Below are positions 1 through 6,627 of a stretch of 12,543 nucleotides of DNA, in pieces. Both the position numbers and the translations under genes were made by a program. Under the pieces are notes generated by a model, which worked only from the letters and a program-made list of their open reading frames with translations, did not search any database and had not been told where the DNA came from. Source of the stretch: an uncultured Lachnospiraceae bacterium (GTDB lineage Bacteria; Bacillota; Clostridia; Lachnospirales; Lachnospiraceae). Location: positions 1-12,543 of the forward strand of contig USDK01000070.1 of assembly GCA_900553355.1 (NCBI GenBank), in the 5' to 3' direction. Each line of letters opens with the position of its first letter. Position 1 is the stretch's first letter.

Positions 1-2
1 AC

Positions 3-998
3 ATACATTCAATGGCGTGGGGGACCAAGTGGGGCACCGGCGAGCCGGTACAGGTAGGTGAAGCAGTCGGAATCATCGCGGCACAGTCCATCGGTGAACC
101 GGGTACTCAGCTGACCATGCGTACTTTCCATACCGGTGGTGTGGCTGGTGACGATATCACACAGGGTCTTCCTCGTGTCGAAGAGCTTTTTGAGGCGAGA
201 AAGCCGAAGGGTCTTGCAATCATCACTGAATTTGCAGGAACTGCATCCATCAATGATACAAAGAAGAAACGCGAGATCATCGTGACAAATGATGAGACCG
301 GAGAATCAAAAGCATACCTGATCCCATATGGATCAAGGATCAAGATTCAGGACGGCGCATATCTTGAAGCCGGCGATGAGCTGACTGAAGGTAGTGTCAA
401 TCCACATGACATCTTAAAGATCAAGGGACTGCGTGCCGTACAGGATTATATGATCCAGGAAGTACAGAGAGTATACCGCCTGCAGGGTGTAGATATCAAC
501 GATAAGCATATCGAGGTTATCGTACGCCAGATGCTGAAGAAAGTCCGTGTCGAAGAAGCAGGAGATACAGACTTCCTGCCAGGTACAAATGTAGACCGTC
601 TGGTATTCGAGGATGTCAATGAACAGATGGAAAAAGAAGGAAAGACTCCGGCTACCGGAGAACAGATCATGCTTGGTATCACCAAGGCGTCTCTGGCTAC
701 GAATTCCTTCCTGTCTGCAGCATCCTTCCAGGAGACTACGAAGGTACTGACAGAAGCAGCCATCAAGGGCAAGGTAGATCCACTGGTCGGACTGAAGGAA
801 AATGTCATCATTGGTAAGCATATTCCGGCTGGTACTGGTATGCACAAATATCGTGACATCAAACTGGATACAGAGCTGGAGCTGGATGATGAGATTGTGT
901 TCAGTGAGGAAGGTTCTGAAGATCTGGAGGGAGAAACTCCTGAGACACAGCTGCCCCGCAGAAGACGGACAGCAGATGGAGGAAACTGCCGGCACTGA
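3..998 (+). CDS. rpoC: DNA-directed RNA polymerase subunit beta', 3' part (partial, frameshifted end)
   Basis: C-terminal part of the beta' subunit of RNA polymerase, the essential cytoplasmic transcription enzyme. The diagnostic block GEAVGIIAAQSIGEPGTQLT followed by MRTFHTGGVA is present, then the GLPRVEELFEARKPKG segment and the conserved end region GITKASLATNSFLSAASFQE and VGLKENVIIGKHIPAGTG. The frame is open to the left edge, so the gene starts outside the window; the ATG at 12 is internal, not a start. Two oddities: the first ten or so residues (about IHSMAWGTKW) do not fit the family, in which a zinc-binding Cys-x2-Cys precedes TGEPVQ; and the frame breaks after ETQLP at a CCCC run (954-957), giving a basic end and a stop at 996-998. 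Removing one C restores an acidic tail ending at 1056. Identification is certain; the ends are doubtful. Confidence 0.96.
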   Translation: MHSMAWGTKWGTGEPVQVGEAVGIIAAQSIGEPGTQLTMRTFHTGGVAGDDITQGLPRVEELFEARKPKGLAIITEFAGTASINDTKKKREIIVTNDETGESKAYLIPYGSRIKIQDGAYLEAGDELTEGSVNPHDILKIKGLRAVQDYMIQEVQRVYRLQGVDINDKHIEVIVRQMLKKVRVEEAGDTDFLPGTNVDRLVFEDVNEQMEKEGKTPATGEQIMLGITKASLATNSFLSAASFQETTKVLTEAAIKGKVDPLVGLKENVIIGKHIPAGTGMHKYRDIKLDTELELDDEIVFSEEGSEDLEGETPETQLPRRRRTADGGNCRH

Positions 999-1056
999 GG
1001 CAGAAGAGACAGCAGAAGCTTCAGATGACCAGGAACTGGTAACAGTAGAAGAATAG
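958..1056 (+). other. rpoC: Displaced acidic C-terminal tail of rpoC (+1 frame)
   Basis: If one base of the CCCC run at 954-957 is removed, the rpoC frame continues as PAEDGQQMEETAG and on through a Glu-rich tail to TAG at 1054-1056, only 6 nt before the terminator stem. No independent start with a ribosome binding site is seen for this frame. It is therefore best read as the original end of beta', put out of frame by a one-base homopolymer difference. Whether the change is in the genome or in the sequencing cannot be told from here. Confidence 0.7.
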
Positions 1057-1062
1057 AAAATG

Positions 1063-1095
1063 AAAGCGGAAAGCCTCTGTGAGCTTTCCGCTTTT
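1063..1095 (+). terminator. Rho-independent terminator after rpoC
   Basis: Perfect 12-bp inverted repeat, AAAGCGGAAAGC (1063-1074) and GCTTTCCGCTTT (1083-1094), with an 8-nt loop and a short T run (1092-1095). It lies 6 nt after the restored rpoC stop at 1056. The T tract is short, so some read-through into the next gene is plausible. Confidence 0.85.
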
Positions 1096-1121
1096 GATAT
1101 TTATAAGAAGGAGGCATGAGT

Positions 1122-1334
1122 ATGGCATTAGCAGATATAGGAGGAATTTTATCAACAATAGTGACAGGCGGAGTGCTGTTGCTTGTCATAGTGCTCATCC
1201 TGCGGAATATGTGGAAGAAACGCGGCCAGGGCGGAGGCTGCCATGGATGCAGCGGATGCAGCGGCTGTGGGGGATGTATCCGGACGTTTGATCCTTCCGG
1301 GGAAAGAGATAAGAAGAATGTCGATAGAAATTGA
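1122..1334 (+). CDS. FeoB-associated Cys-rich membrane protein (small)
   Basis: A 70-aa protein starting MALADIGGILS. It has one N-terminal hydrophobic helix (about residues 14-27, TGGVLLLVIVLIL), then a basic patch (RNMWKKRGQ) and a Gly/Cys-rich tail GGGCHGCSGCSGCGGC with five cysteines in CxxC spacing. This layout matches the FeoB-associated Cys-rich membrane protein family (often about 50-70 aa, usually next to feoB and thought to assist ferrous iron handling; the role is poorly tested). The ATG at 1122 is chosen because AAGGAGG (1108-1114) lies 7 nt upstream; an ATG at 1116 would be only 1 nt from it. No feo genes are in the window. It sits right behind the rpoC terminator with no room for its own promoter, so it may depend on read-through. 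The family call rests on architecture. Confidence 0.75.
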   Translation: MALADIGGILSTIVTGGVLLLVIVLILRNMWKKRGQGGGCHGCSGCSGCGGCIRTFDPSGERDKKNVDRN

Positions 1335-1359
1335 CAATTTTCTAAGAGAAGACTATAAT
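1331..1359 (+). promoter_or_regulatory. Perfect-consensus sigma-A promoter for the M24 peptidase
   Basis: TTGACA (1331-1336), a 17-nt spacer and TATAAT (1354-1359) match the housekeeping consensus at all 12 positions with ideal spacing. The -35 box contains the TGA stop codon (1332-1334) of the preceding Cys-rich gene. Transcription would start near 1366, giving a leader of about 65 nt before the peptidase ATG at 1432. Confidence 0.9.
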
Positions 1360-1370
1360 AAAACCAAATG

Positions 1371-1400
1371 AAGTCGGTAGTGGATCAAGCTGCCGATTTT
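1371..1400 (+). promoter_or_regulatory. Leader hairpin in the peptidase 5' UTR
   Basis: AAGTCGGTAG (1371-1380) can pair with CTGCCGATTT (1390-1399) across a 9-nt loop. All ten positions pair in the RNA if two G-U wobbles are allowed. It begins about 5 nt after the predicted transcription start, and the stem ends in TTTT. It could be a stabilising 5' stem-loop or a weak attenuator; sequence alone does not decide. Confidence 0.45.
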
Positions 1401-1431
1401 AAATGTCTTTTAAAGAAAGGTTGGGGAAAAA

Positions 1432-2517
1432 ATGGACCAGAACAAAGTAGCCAGAGTATTAAAATCAATGGAAGAAAAGGAAGTTCCACAGATGATCGTA
1501 TCCGATCCGGTAGCGATTTTCTATCTGACAGGAAAATGGATTTTCCCAGGAGAAAGACTTCTGGCATTATACTTGAATGTCAATGGCAATCACAAAATGA
1601 TCATCAACAAATTATTCCCACAGGAGACAGATCTGGGCGTAGATATCATTTATTATGATGATATTGAAGATGGTGTAGAGATCTTAAGCAGATATGTGGA
1701 CAAGGATAAGGTAATGGGCATCGACAAGACATGGCCGTCCAAATTCCTGATCCGTCTGCAGGAGCTGGGTGGAGGAAGCAAGTTTGTGAACGGCTCTCCG
1801 ATCATTGACTATATCCGTATGGTTAAAGATGAGAAAGAGCAGGAGCTGATGAGAGAGTCCTCCAGAATCAATGATATTGCTATGGAAAGAATTATTCCAT
1901 GGGTAGTAAAAGGACTGACAGAGAAGGAACTGAACGCAAAGATGCGTGAGATTTACAAAGAGCTGGGATGCGAGGATGTTTCCTTTGATCCGATCACCGC
2001 ATATGGACACGGTGCAGCAGATCCGCATCATGTAACCGATGATTCCAAGGGAAAACGCGGTGACTGTGTCATCCTGGATATCGGCGGATTCAAAGATAAC
2101 TATGCATCTGATATGACAAGAACCGTATTTATCGGTGAGGTTTCTGATCGTGCAAGAGAGATCTATGATATCGTCTGCGAAGCAAACAGACGTGGTATCG
2201 AAGCTGCAAAACCGGGCAATCGTATGTGCGATGTAGACCTGGCTGCAAGAAATTACATTGAAGAAAAGGGATACGGAGAGTATTTCACACATAGAACCGG
2301 ACACTCCATCGGACTTGAGGATCATGAGTTCGGTGATGTATCTTCTGTAAATGAAGATATCATCCAGGTTGGACAGTGCTTCTCTGTAGAACCAGGTATC
2401 TATCTTCCAGATGAGAATATCGGCGTCCGCATCGAGGACCTGGTAATTATCACAGAAGACGGATGTGAAGTTCTGAACCACTTTACCAAGGATCTGATCG
2501 TAGTTCCGGAAGAATAA
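1432..2517 (+). CDS. M24 family metallopeptidase (Xaa-Pro aminopeptidase-type)
   Basis: Cytoplasmic di-metal peptidase of the M24B family, expected to remove N-terminal residues preceding proline. The 361-aa length is normal for short bacterial and archaeal Xaa-Pro dipeptidase/aminopeptidases. The N-terminal creatinase-like domain (about 1-125) is followed by the pita-bread catalytic domain (about 130-355). The five metal ligands are visible: D216 (VILDIGG), D227 (YASDMTRTV), H291 (HRTGHSIGL), E320 (FSVEPGIY) and E335 (VRIEDLV). H199 and H200 (ADPHH) fit the conserved active-site histidine region. The start is preceded by an AAAGG/GGGG purine stretch. It has its own perfect promoter at 1331-1359 and is followed by a hairpin at 2547-2584. 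Exact substrate preference (Xaa-Pro or a related M24 activity) is not shown. Confidence 0.92.
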   Translation: MDQNKVARVLKSMEEKEVPQMIVSDPVAIFYLTGKWIFPGERLLALYLNVNGNHKMIINKLFPQETDLGVDIIYYDDIEDGVEILSRYVDKDKVMGIDKTWPSKFLIRLQELGGGSKFVNGSPIIDYIRMVKDEKEQELMRESSRINDIAMERIIPWVVKGLTEKELNAKMREIYKELGCEDVSFDPITAYGHGAADPHHVTDDSKGKRGDCVILDIGGFKDNYASDMTRTVFIGEVSDRAREIYDIVCEANRRGIEAAKPGNRMCDVDLAARNYIEEKGYGEYFTHRTGHSIGLEDHEFGDVSSVNEDIIQVGQCFSVEPGIYLPDENIGVRIEDLVIITEDGCEVLNHFTKDLIVVPEE

Positions 2518-2546
2518 TAAAAACAGGACTGTATGGCCGAAAATAC

Positions 2547-2584
2547 AAGGAGCAGGGATTCTGATTGTAGAATTTCTGCTCCTT
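2547..2584 (+). terminator. Long hairpin after the M24 peptidase (terminator-like)
   Basis: A 16-bp stem, left arm AAGGAGCAGGGATTCT (2547-2562) and right arm AGAATTTCTGCTCCTT (2569-2584), with a 6-nt loop and two G-U wobbles. It is strong, but the following bases (ATATGTTACAATTG) are not a clean T run. It may be a partial terminator, or a processing or stability hairpin between the peptidase and the downstream genes. The rest of the 2518-2636 gap shows only the ribosome binding site of the next gene. Confidence 0.6.
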
Positions 2585-2636
2585 ATATGTTACAATTGTT
2601 GCAGATAAGGACCAGGAAACAAAGGAGGAGTCATAG

Positions 2637-3200
2637 ATGGACCGGGAACAGGCACATGAGATACTGATGAAGTACATGAAGGGAGAAAATTACATCACCC
2701 ATTCTTATGCTGTGGAGGCAATCATGAAGGGGCTGGCCAAGAGGCTGGCGCCCGACGAGGTTGAGTACTGGGGGATTGTAGGGCTTTTGCATGATCTGGA
2801 TGAGGAGCAGTGCGACTGGCGCAATGATATGAGTGTACACGGCCCCACATCTGTGGAGATCCTGAAAAAAGAAGGGATCGAGGATAAAGTGCTGTTTGAC
2901 GCAATCTGTGCACATAATCCAAAGAGCGGTGTAAAAGCGAAAACAAAGCTGCAGTATGCGGTCCTGTCAGCAGACCCGATGAGCGGTTTTGTAAAGGCAG
3001 TGGCTCAGATCTATCCGGATAAAAAGATTGCCAGTGTGAAGCACAAATCAGTGATGAAGCGGTTTAATGAACGGAGATTTGCTGCAGGGGCAAACCGGGA
3101 CTATATGGAAGCGATCGAGTTTACAGGGCTTAGCCTGGATGATCTGATCGATGTGGCTCTGGAAGAGATGGGCGCGATCTCAGATGTTCTGGGACTATAA
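2637..3200 (+). CDS. HD-domain hydrolase (HDIG-type)
   Basis: A 187-aa cytoplasmic HD-superfamily protein, a family of metal-dependent phosphohydrolases acting on nucleotides or similar substrates. Candidate metal ligands follow the HD order: H22 (ITHSYAV), H52-D53 (GLLHDLDEE), H68, H93 (ICAHNP) and D113 (LSADPMSG). The signature here is HDLDEE rather than HDIG. Start ATG 2637 follows AAAGGAGGAG (2621-2630) at good spacing. The nucleotidyltransferase gene begins 21 nt downstream, so the two are probably cotranscribed. No partner domain is fused, so the substrate cannot be inferred. A second, unrelated-length HD protein occurs at 5860-6624. Confidence 0.85.
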   Translation: MDREQAHEILMKYMKGENYITHSYAVEAIMKGLAKRLAPDEVEYWGIVGLLHDLDEEQCDWRNDMSVHGPTSVEILKKEGIEDKVLFDAICAHNPKSGVKAKTKLQYAVLSADPMSGFVKAVAQIYPDKKIASVKHKSVMKRFNERRFAAGANRDYMEAIEFTGLSLDDLIDVALEEMGAISDVLGL

Positions 3201-3221
3201 AATGATAAGAGGGTTAATATT

Positions 3222-4142
3222 ATGAAGACGACACTGATCATTATGGCAGCCGGTATCGGCTCCCGCTATGGAGGCGGAATCAAACAGCTGGCAAAGATGG
3301 GAAAGCATGGGGAGATCATTATGGACTACTCCATCTACGATGCAAAAGAAGCTGGCTTTGACAAAGTTGTGTTTATCATCCGAAAGGACATTGAAGCAGA
3401 GTTTAAGGAAGTGATCGGGGACAGGATCCGGGAACAGATAGAGGTAGAGTATGTGTTCCAGGAGCTTACGGATATTCCGGAAGGATTTCAGGTGCCGGAG
3501 GGAAGGACCAAGCCTTGGGGAACCGGTCAGGCGATCCTCTGCTGCAAAGATGTGGTAAAGGAGCCGTTTGTGATCATCAATGCGGATGATTATTATGGGA
3601 AAGAAGCCTTCCGGAAGCTCCATGATTTTCTGGTGGGACGTGAAGCGTGCGACGCCGAATTCTGCATGGGAATGGCGGGATTTGTGTTGAAAAATACCTT
3701 AAGTGATAACGGTACCGTAACCCGGGGAATCTGTAAAGCAGATGAAAACGATTTTCTGACTCATGTGGTAGAGACTACAGGGATCGGCAGAGATGAGAAG
3801 GGCAACCTGATCTGTGATAATCCGGAGGTACAGAAGTGGTTTACGGAAAATGAGCGGGTATCCATGAATATGTGGGCAGGGGAGCCGTCTTTTATTGAAT
3901 ATCTGGAGGAAGGATTCCGGGAGTTCCTGGAGGATGGATCCGGTGATCCTCTGAAGAAAGAGTATCTTCTCCCCACCATCGTGGACAGACTGATCCGGGA
4001 AGGACGTGCCAGAGTGAAGGTTCTGGAGACCCAGGATAAATGGTTCGGGATTACCTACAAGGAAGACAAGCCTGCCGTGGAGGAGGCTTTCCGGCAGCTG
4101 GTCGAAGACGGAGTGTATCCGGAAAATCTGTGGGGAAAATAA
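3222..4142 (+). CDS. Nucleotidyltransferase family protein (sugar-phosphate NTP transferase-like)
   Basis: A 306-aa GT-A-fold nucleotidyltransferase. The N-terminal nucleotide-binding signature AAGIGSRYGGGIKQL (9-23) is present, as are the GTGQA loop (100-104) and the metal-binding NADDYY (120-125). Such enzymes join a nucleoside triphosphate to a sugar phosphate or phospho-alcohol, releasing pyrophosphate. The C-terminal half has WAGEPSFIEYLEEGF and a final lid segment (KWFGITYKED) but no hexapeptide-repeat acyltransferase domain. No glycan genes lie nearby, so the acceptor is unknown. A modest AGAGGG precedes the ATG. The gene is cotranscribed with the HD protein upstream and ends 20 nt before a strong terminator. 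Confidence 0.85.
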   Translation: MKTTLIIMAAGIGSRYGGGIKQLAKMGKHGEIIMDYSIYDAKEAGFDKVVFIIRKDIEAEFKEVIGDRIREQIEVEYVFQELTDIPEGFQVPEGRTKPWGTGQAILCCKDVVKEPFVIINADDYYGKEAFRKLHDFLVGREACDAEFCMGMAGFVLKNTLSDNGTVTRGICKADENDFLTHVVETTGIGRDEKGNLICDNPEVQKWFTENERVSMNMWAGEPSFIEYLEEGFREFLEDGSGDPLKKEYLLPTIVDRLIREGRARVKVLETQDKWFGITYKEDKPAVEEAFRQLVEDGVYPENLWGK

Positions 4143-4161
4143 AAGTATAATAAGAGCATGG

Positions 4162-4195
4162 AAAAGCCGGGAAGGAAACTGCCCCGGCTTTTTTT
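4162..4195 (+). terminator. Rho-independent terminator closing the peptidase-HD-nucleotidyltransferase block
   Basis: Perfect 10-bp stem AAAAGCCGGG (4162-4171) and CCCGGCTTTT (4183-4192), with an 11-nt loop and seven Ts (4189-4195). This is the cleanest terminator in the window and separates the upstream genes from the redox operon. Confidence 0.95.
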
Positions 4196-4213
4196 GGAGG
4201 CTGGAAATCACGG

Positions 4214-4242
4214 TTCAAAATTTCAAGACTGTATGTTATACT
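4214..4242 (+). promoter_or_regulatory. Predicted promoter of the redox operon
   Basis: TTCAAA (4214-4219, 4 of 6 matches), a 17-nt spacer and TATACT (4237-4242, 5 of 6). It lies between the terminator at 4162-4195 and the ribosome binding site AAGGAGG (4268-4274). Start of transcription would be near 4249. Confidence 0.7.
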
Positions 4243-4280
4243 GGGGACACACAATCTGGAAAGCAAAAAGGAGGTCCTTT

Positions 4281-4868
4281 ATGAAGAAAAAGTATGTTGG
4301 CGCGGCCCTTACAATGGGACTTTTTCTGCTCATCGCCACAGCTGCCTGTGGAGGAGAAGAAGCAGAAGACACAGGAAATGCCAGGAGCGTACAGGAAGAA
4401 GCATCAGCCGAAAGCAGTGAGTCGGGGCAAAATATATTCGGAGAATTTGAGGCACAGACGTTGGAGGGAGATAAGGTCACCCAGGAGATTTTCGGGCAGT
4501 CAAAGCTTACGATGATCAATATCTGGGGAACCTTCTGCGGTCCCTGCATCCAGGAAATGCCGGATCTTGGTGAGATTGGCCGATCCTATGACAGCAGTGA
4601 ATTTCAGGTGATCGGTCTGATCAGTGACGTGACGGAGCCGGGAGATTCCAAGGCAGAGGAAATCGTACAGTCTACCCAGGCAGATTATGTCCATCTGACA
4701 GCATCAGCAGATCTTCAGAAAAATGTGCTCAGTTATGTCAGTGTGGTGCCGACGACGGTATTTGTGGATTCTGACGGAAATCAGGTCGGGAAAAGTTATG
4801 CCGGTGCACGGTCGGGAGCAGAGTGGACGCAGATCATTGAAGATCTTCGAAATGAGGCAGGCGAATGA
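4281..4868 (+). CDS. TlpA/ResA-type thioredoxin-fold lipoprotein
   Basis: A 195-aa membrane-anchored, extracytoplasmic thiol-disulfide protein. The N-terminus MKKK plus a hydrophobic stretch ends in ATAAC, giving a lipidated Cys23 (the lipobox has T at -3, slightly weak), followed by an acidic, Ser-rich linker (24-50). The thioredoxin fold starts near 53. The active site is WGTFCGPC (Cys86 and Cys89), and the cis-proline is P157 in VVPTTVFVD. The start at 4281 follows AAGGAGG (4268-4274). An upstream in-frame ATG at 4158 is rejected because it reads through the terminator and lacks a signal peptide. The TGA stop overlaps the ATG of the next gene (ATGA at 4865-4868), so translation is coupled. 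Next to a CXXC mini-protein and a 4Fe-4S membrane protein, it likely exchanges electrons with that pair (inference). Confidence 0.92.
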   Translation: MKKKYVGAALTMGLFLLIATAACGGEEAEDTGNARSVQEEASAESSESGQNIFGEFEAQTLEGDKVTQEIFGQSKLTMINIWGTFCGPCIQEMPDLGEIGRSYDSSEFQVIGLISDVTEPGDSKAEEIVQSTQADYVHLTASADLQKNVLSYVSVVPTTVFVDSDGNQVGKSYAGARSGAEWTQIIEDLRNEAGE

Positions 4869-5011
4869 GCGGGAAAAAGCGCATCTTCCTTCTGAGCGGA
4901 CTGGTAATGCTGGGAGTTTTGTTTCTGTCCATTGGAATCTGGAGGGGAGAAGCCGGGACTGTGTGGATCAAAGCAATATATATATGTCTGGAGTGTATTG
5001 GAATTGGTTAG
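4865..5011 (+). CDS. CD1871A family CXXC motif-containing mini membrane protein
   Basis: A 48-aa protein starting MSGKKRIFLLSG. It has one transmembrane helix (about 7-25), then a short stretch with W26 and W34 and the C-terminal motif ICLECIGIG with a CxxC pair (Cys41 and Cys44). Small size, single helix, terminal CLECIGIG and position between a thioredoxin-like lipoprotein and a 4Fe-4S membrane protein all fit the CD1871A family of Clostridia, whose function is not known to me. The ATG overlaps the upstream stop (ATGA), and the stop at 5009-5011 overlaps the start of the next gene. The gene is easy to miss because of its length. Confidence 0.85.
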   Translation: MSGKKRIFLLSGLVMLGVLFLSIGIWRGEAGTVWIKAIYICLECIGIG

Positions 5012-5891
5012 AAAATTAAGGCTACTGGTACAGATCGTCTTTACAGCGGTCACGAATGGGTATGTATTCGGCTTTCTGACCGGGAAAATCTATACAGGGC
5101 CGCTGAAGACGATGTGTGTGCCGGGGTTAAATTGTTATTCCTGCCCGGGAGCCCTTGGCTCCTGCCCGATCGGAGCCCTGCAGGCGGTTCTGACAGGAGG
5201 GTCGAAGTTCTCTTTCTATGTGGCTGGCTTTCTTCTTCTGTTCGGGTCCGTGCTTGGCAGGTTTGTCTGCGGCTGGCTGTGCCCGTTTGGGCTGGTGCAG
5301 GATCTTTTGTACAAGATTCCCGTCCCGGGAAAGAGAAAAAATCTTCCGGCACATCGGATTCTGACATGGCTGAAATATGTCATCCTTGTGGTGTTTGTTC
5401 TCCTTCTGCCGATGTTTGCCCTGGGAGAATTCGGGCAGTCGAAGCCCTGGTTTTGTCAGTATATCTGCCCTGCCGGGACACTGATGGCGGGACTGCCTCT
5501 GACGGCTGCTTCTGAGGCTCTGAGGGAGGCGGCAGGGGCTCTGTTTGGCTGGAAACTGGGACTTTTGATTTTCCTAGTATTTCTGGCTGTCTGGATTTAC
5601 AGGCCTTTTTGCAAATATATCTGTCCGCTTGGAGCGGTCTACAGCTTTTTTAACTCGATTGCCTGTTACAGATATCAGGTGGAGGATACATGCATCGGAT
5701 GCGGCAGATGTCAGGAAGCATGCGGGATGGATATCCGGGTCTGGGAACAGCCGAACAGTCCGGAGTGTATCCGGTGCGGAGAATGTATCCGGGCATGCCC
5801 GGTGCATGCACTCCGGAGGGAAAGACCGGAAAATATTTTCAGAAAAAGGAGAGGAAAAGATGAATCTTCAACATGCGGTCCAAAGCTTTGA
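5004..5891 (+). CDS. 4Fe-4S binding polytopic membrane protein (NapH/YccM-like)
   Basis: A 295-aa membrane iron-sulfur protein. From the TTG start: N-terminal Cys cluster C38, C44, C47, C54 (CYSCPGALGSCP), then three CP motifs between membrane helices, C89/C93 (CGWLCPFG), C151/C155 (CQYICPAG) and C203/C207 (CKYICPLG). The C-terminus carries two ferredoxin motifs, C230-C240 (CIGCGRCQEACG, with G for the usual P) and C255-C265 (CIRCGECIRACP). This matches the NapH-like electron-transfer family. The start is uncertain: TTG 5004 is 10 nt after GGAG (4990-4993) and TTG 4998 is 4 nt after it. The only upstream in-frame ATG, at 4932, would make a long overlap and a non-conserved N-terminus. It likely passes electrons between a cytoplasmic donor and the exported thioredoxin-like protein (inference). 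Confidence 0.88.
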   Translation: MVRKLRLLVQIVFTAVTNGYVFGFLTGKIYTGPLKTMCVPGLNCYSCPGALGSCPIGALQAVLTGGSKFSFYVAGFLLLFGSVLGRFVCGWLCPFGLVQDLLYKIPVPGKRKNLPAHRILTWLKYVILVVFVLLLPMFALGEFGQSKPWFCQYICPAGTLMAGLPLTAASEALREAAGALFGWKLGLLIFLVFLAVWIYRPFCKYICPLGAVYSFFNSIACYRYQVEDTCIGCGRCQEACGMDIRVWEQPNSPECIRCGECIRACPVHALRRERPENIFRKRRGKDESSTCGPKL

Positions 5892-6624
5892 AGCCTATCT
5901 TGATGACTATGACAGAGAGGATGATAAGATCCGTTTAAAAATCACGCATACCTACGGGGTGGTGGCGTACAGTAAAAAGATTGCACAGAAAATGGGGCTT
6001 TCCGAGGAGGATACAAAGCTTGCCCAGATCATAGGTCTTCTTCATGATATCGGGCGGTTTGAACAGATCAGACGGTTTGACAGTTTTGAACCGGCCACGA
6101 TGGATCATGCGCAGTTTGGGGTGAAGATCTTGTTTGAGGAGGGGATGATCCGGCAGTTTCTGGAAGAGGATGAGTGGGATCCTATCATCGAAACAGCGAT
6201 TGCCAGACACAGTGATTTCCGGCTGGAAGGGATACAGGATGAGAGGACTCTGCTTCATGCCAGGATCATCCGGGATGCAGATAAACTGGATAACTGCAGG
6301 GTCAAGCTGGAGGATCCGGTGGAGACTTTCATGGGAGCTTTGGCAGAAGAGGTGGGAAAGCAGTCTATTACTCCTGCGGTTATGGAGCAGTTCCGGAGAA
6401 AGGAATCGATCTATTCTCCTCTTAGAAAGACCAAAATGGATTACTGGGTATCCTACCTTGCCTACTTTTTCGATATTAATTTCCGGGCTTCTCTTGAGAT
6501 GATCCGGGAAGAAAATTATGTTGCCAGGCTGGTGGGCAGGATCCCTTATTCTAATCCGGAGACTGCCCGAGAGATGAGGGAAATCCAGGAATCCCTGGAG
6601 CGGTATGTCAATGGGGAGGTGTAG
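5860..6624 (+). CDS. HD-domain phosphohydrolase
   Basis: A 254-aa cytoplasmic HD-superfamily protein. Ligand pattern: H30 (ITHTYGV), H62-D63 (GLLHDIGRFEQ), H83 (MDHAQFG), H117 (IARHSDF) and D139/D141 (IRDADKLDN). The full five-His/Asp set suggests an active metal phosphohydrolase. The HDIGRFEQ-DADKLDN form is common in uncharacterised Clostridia HD proteins; the substrate is unknown. ATG 5860 follows AAGGAGAGG and lies inside the 3' end of the 4Fe-4S gene (32-nt overlap). A longer frame is open upstream, back into the 4Fe-4S gene, but it has no ribosome binding site. It shares the operon with the redox genes, which does not explain its role. Confidence 0.87.
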   Translation: MNLQHAVQSFEAYLDDYDREDDKIRLKITHTYGVVAYSKKIAQKMGLSEEDTKLAQIIGLLHDIGRFEQIRRFDSFEPATMDHAQFGVKILFEEGMIRQFLEEDEWDPIIETAIARHSDFRLEGIQDERTLLHARIIRDADKLDNCRVKLEDPVETFMGALAEEVGKQSITPAVMEQFRRKESIYSPLRKTKMDYWVSYLAYFFDINFRASLEMIREENYVARLVGRIPYSNPETAREMREIQESLERYVNGEV

Positions 6625-6627
6625 AGG

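Noticed and set aside
446..1198. Long - strand open frame (250 codons) opposite rpoC
   Set aside because: Low-complexity Ser/Thr/Pro-rich translation, no ribosome binding site, and it spans the rpoC terminator; it is a shadow of rpoC codon use.
1684..2481. Long - strand open frame (265 codons) opposite the M24 peptidase
   Set aside because: Cys/Ile-rich without recognisable domains; the + strand carries all five M24 ligands.
4158..4280. Earlier in-frame ATG (4158) for the thioredoxin-like lipoprotein
   Set aside because: It would translate the terminator and promoter region and bury the signal peptide; ATG 4281 has AAGGAGG at the right distance and gives a proper lipoprotein start.
5629..5859. 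Upstream extension of the second HD protein into the 4Fe-4S gene
   Set aside because: It lies wholly inside the ferredoxin-coding region in another frame and has no ribosome binding site; ATG 5860 follows AAGGAGAGG and matches the expected HD protein start.
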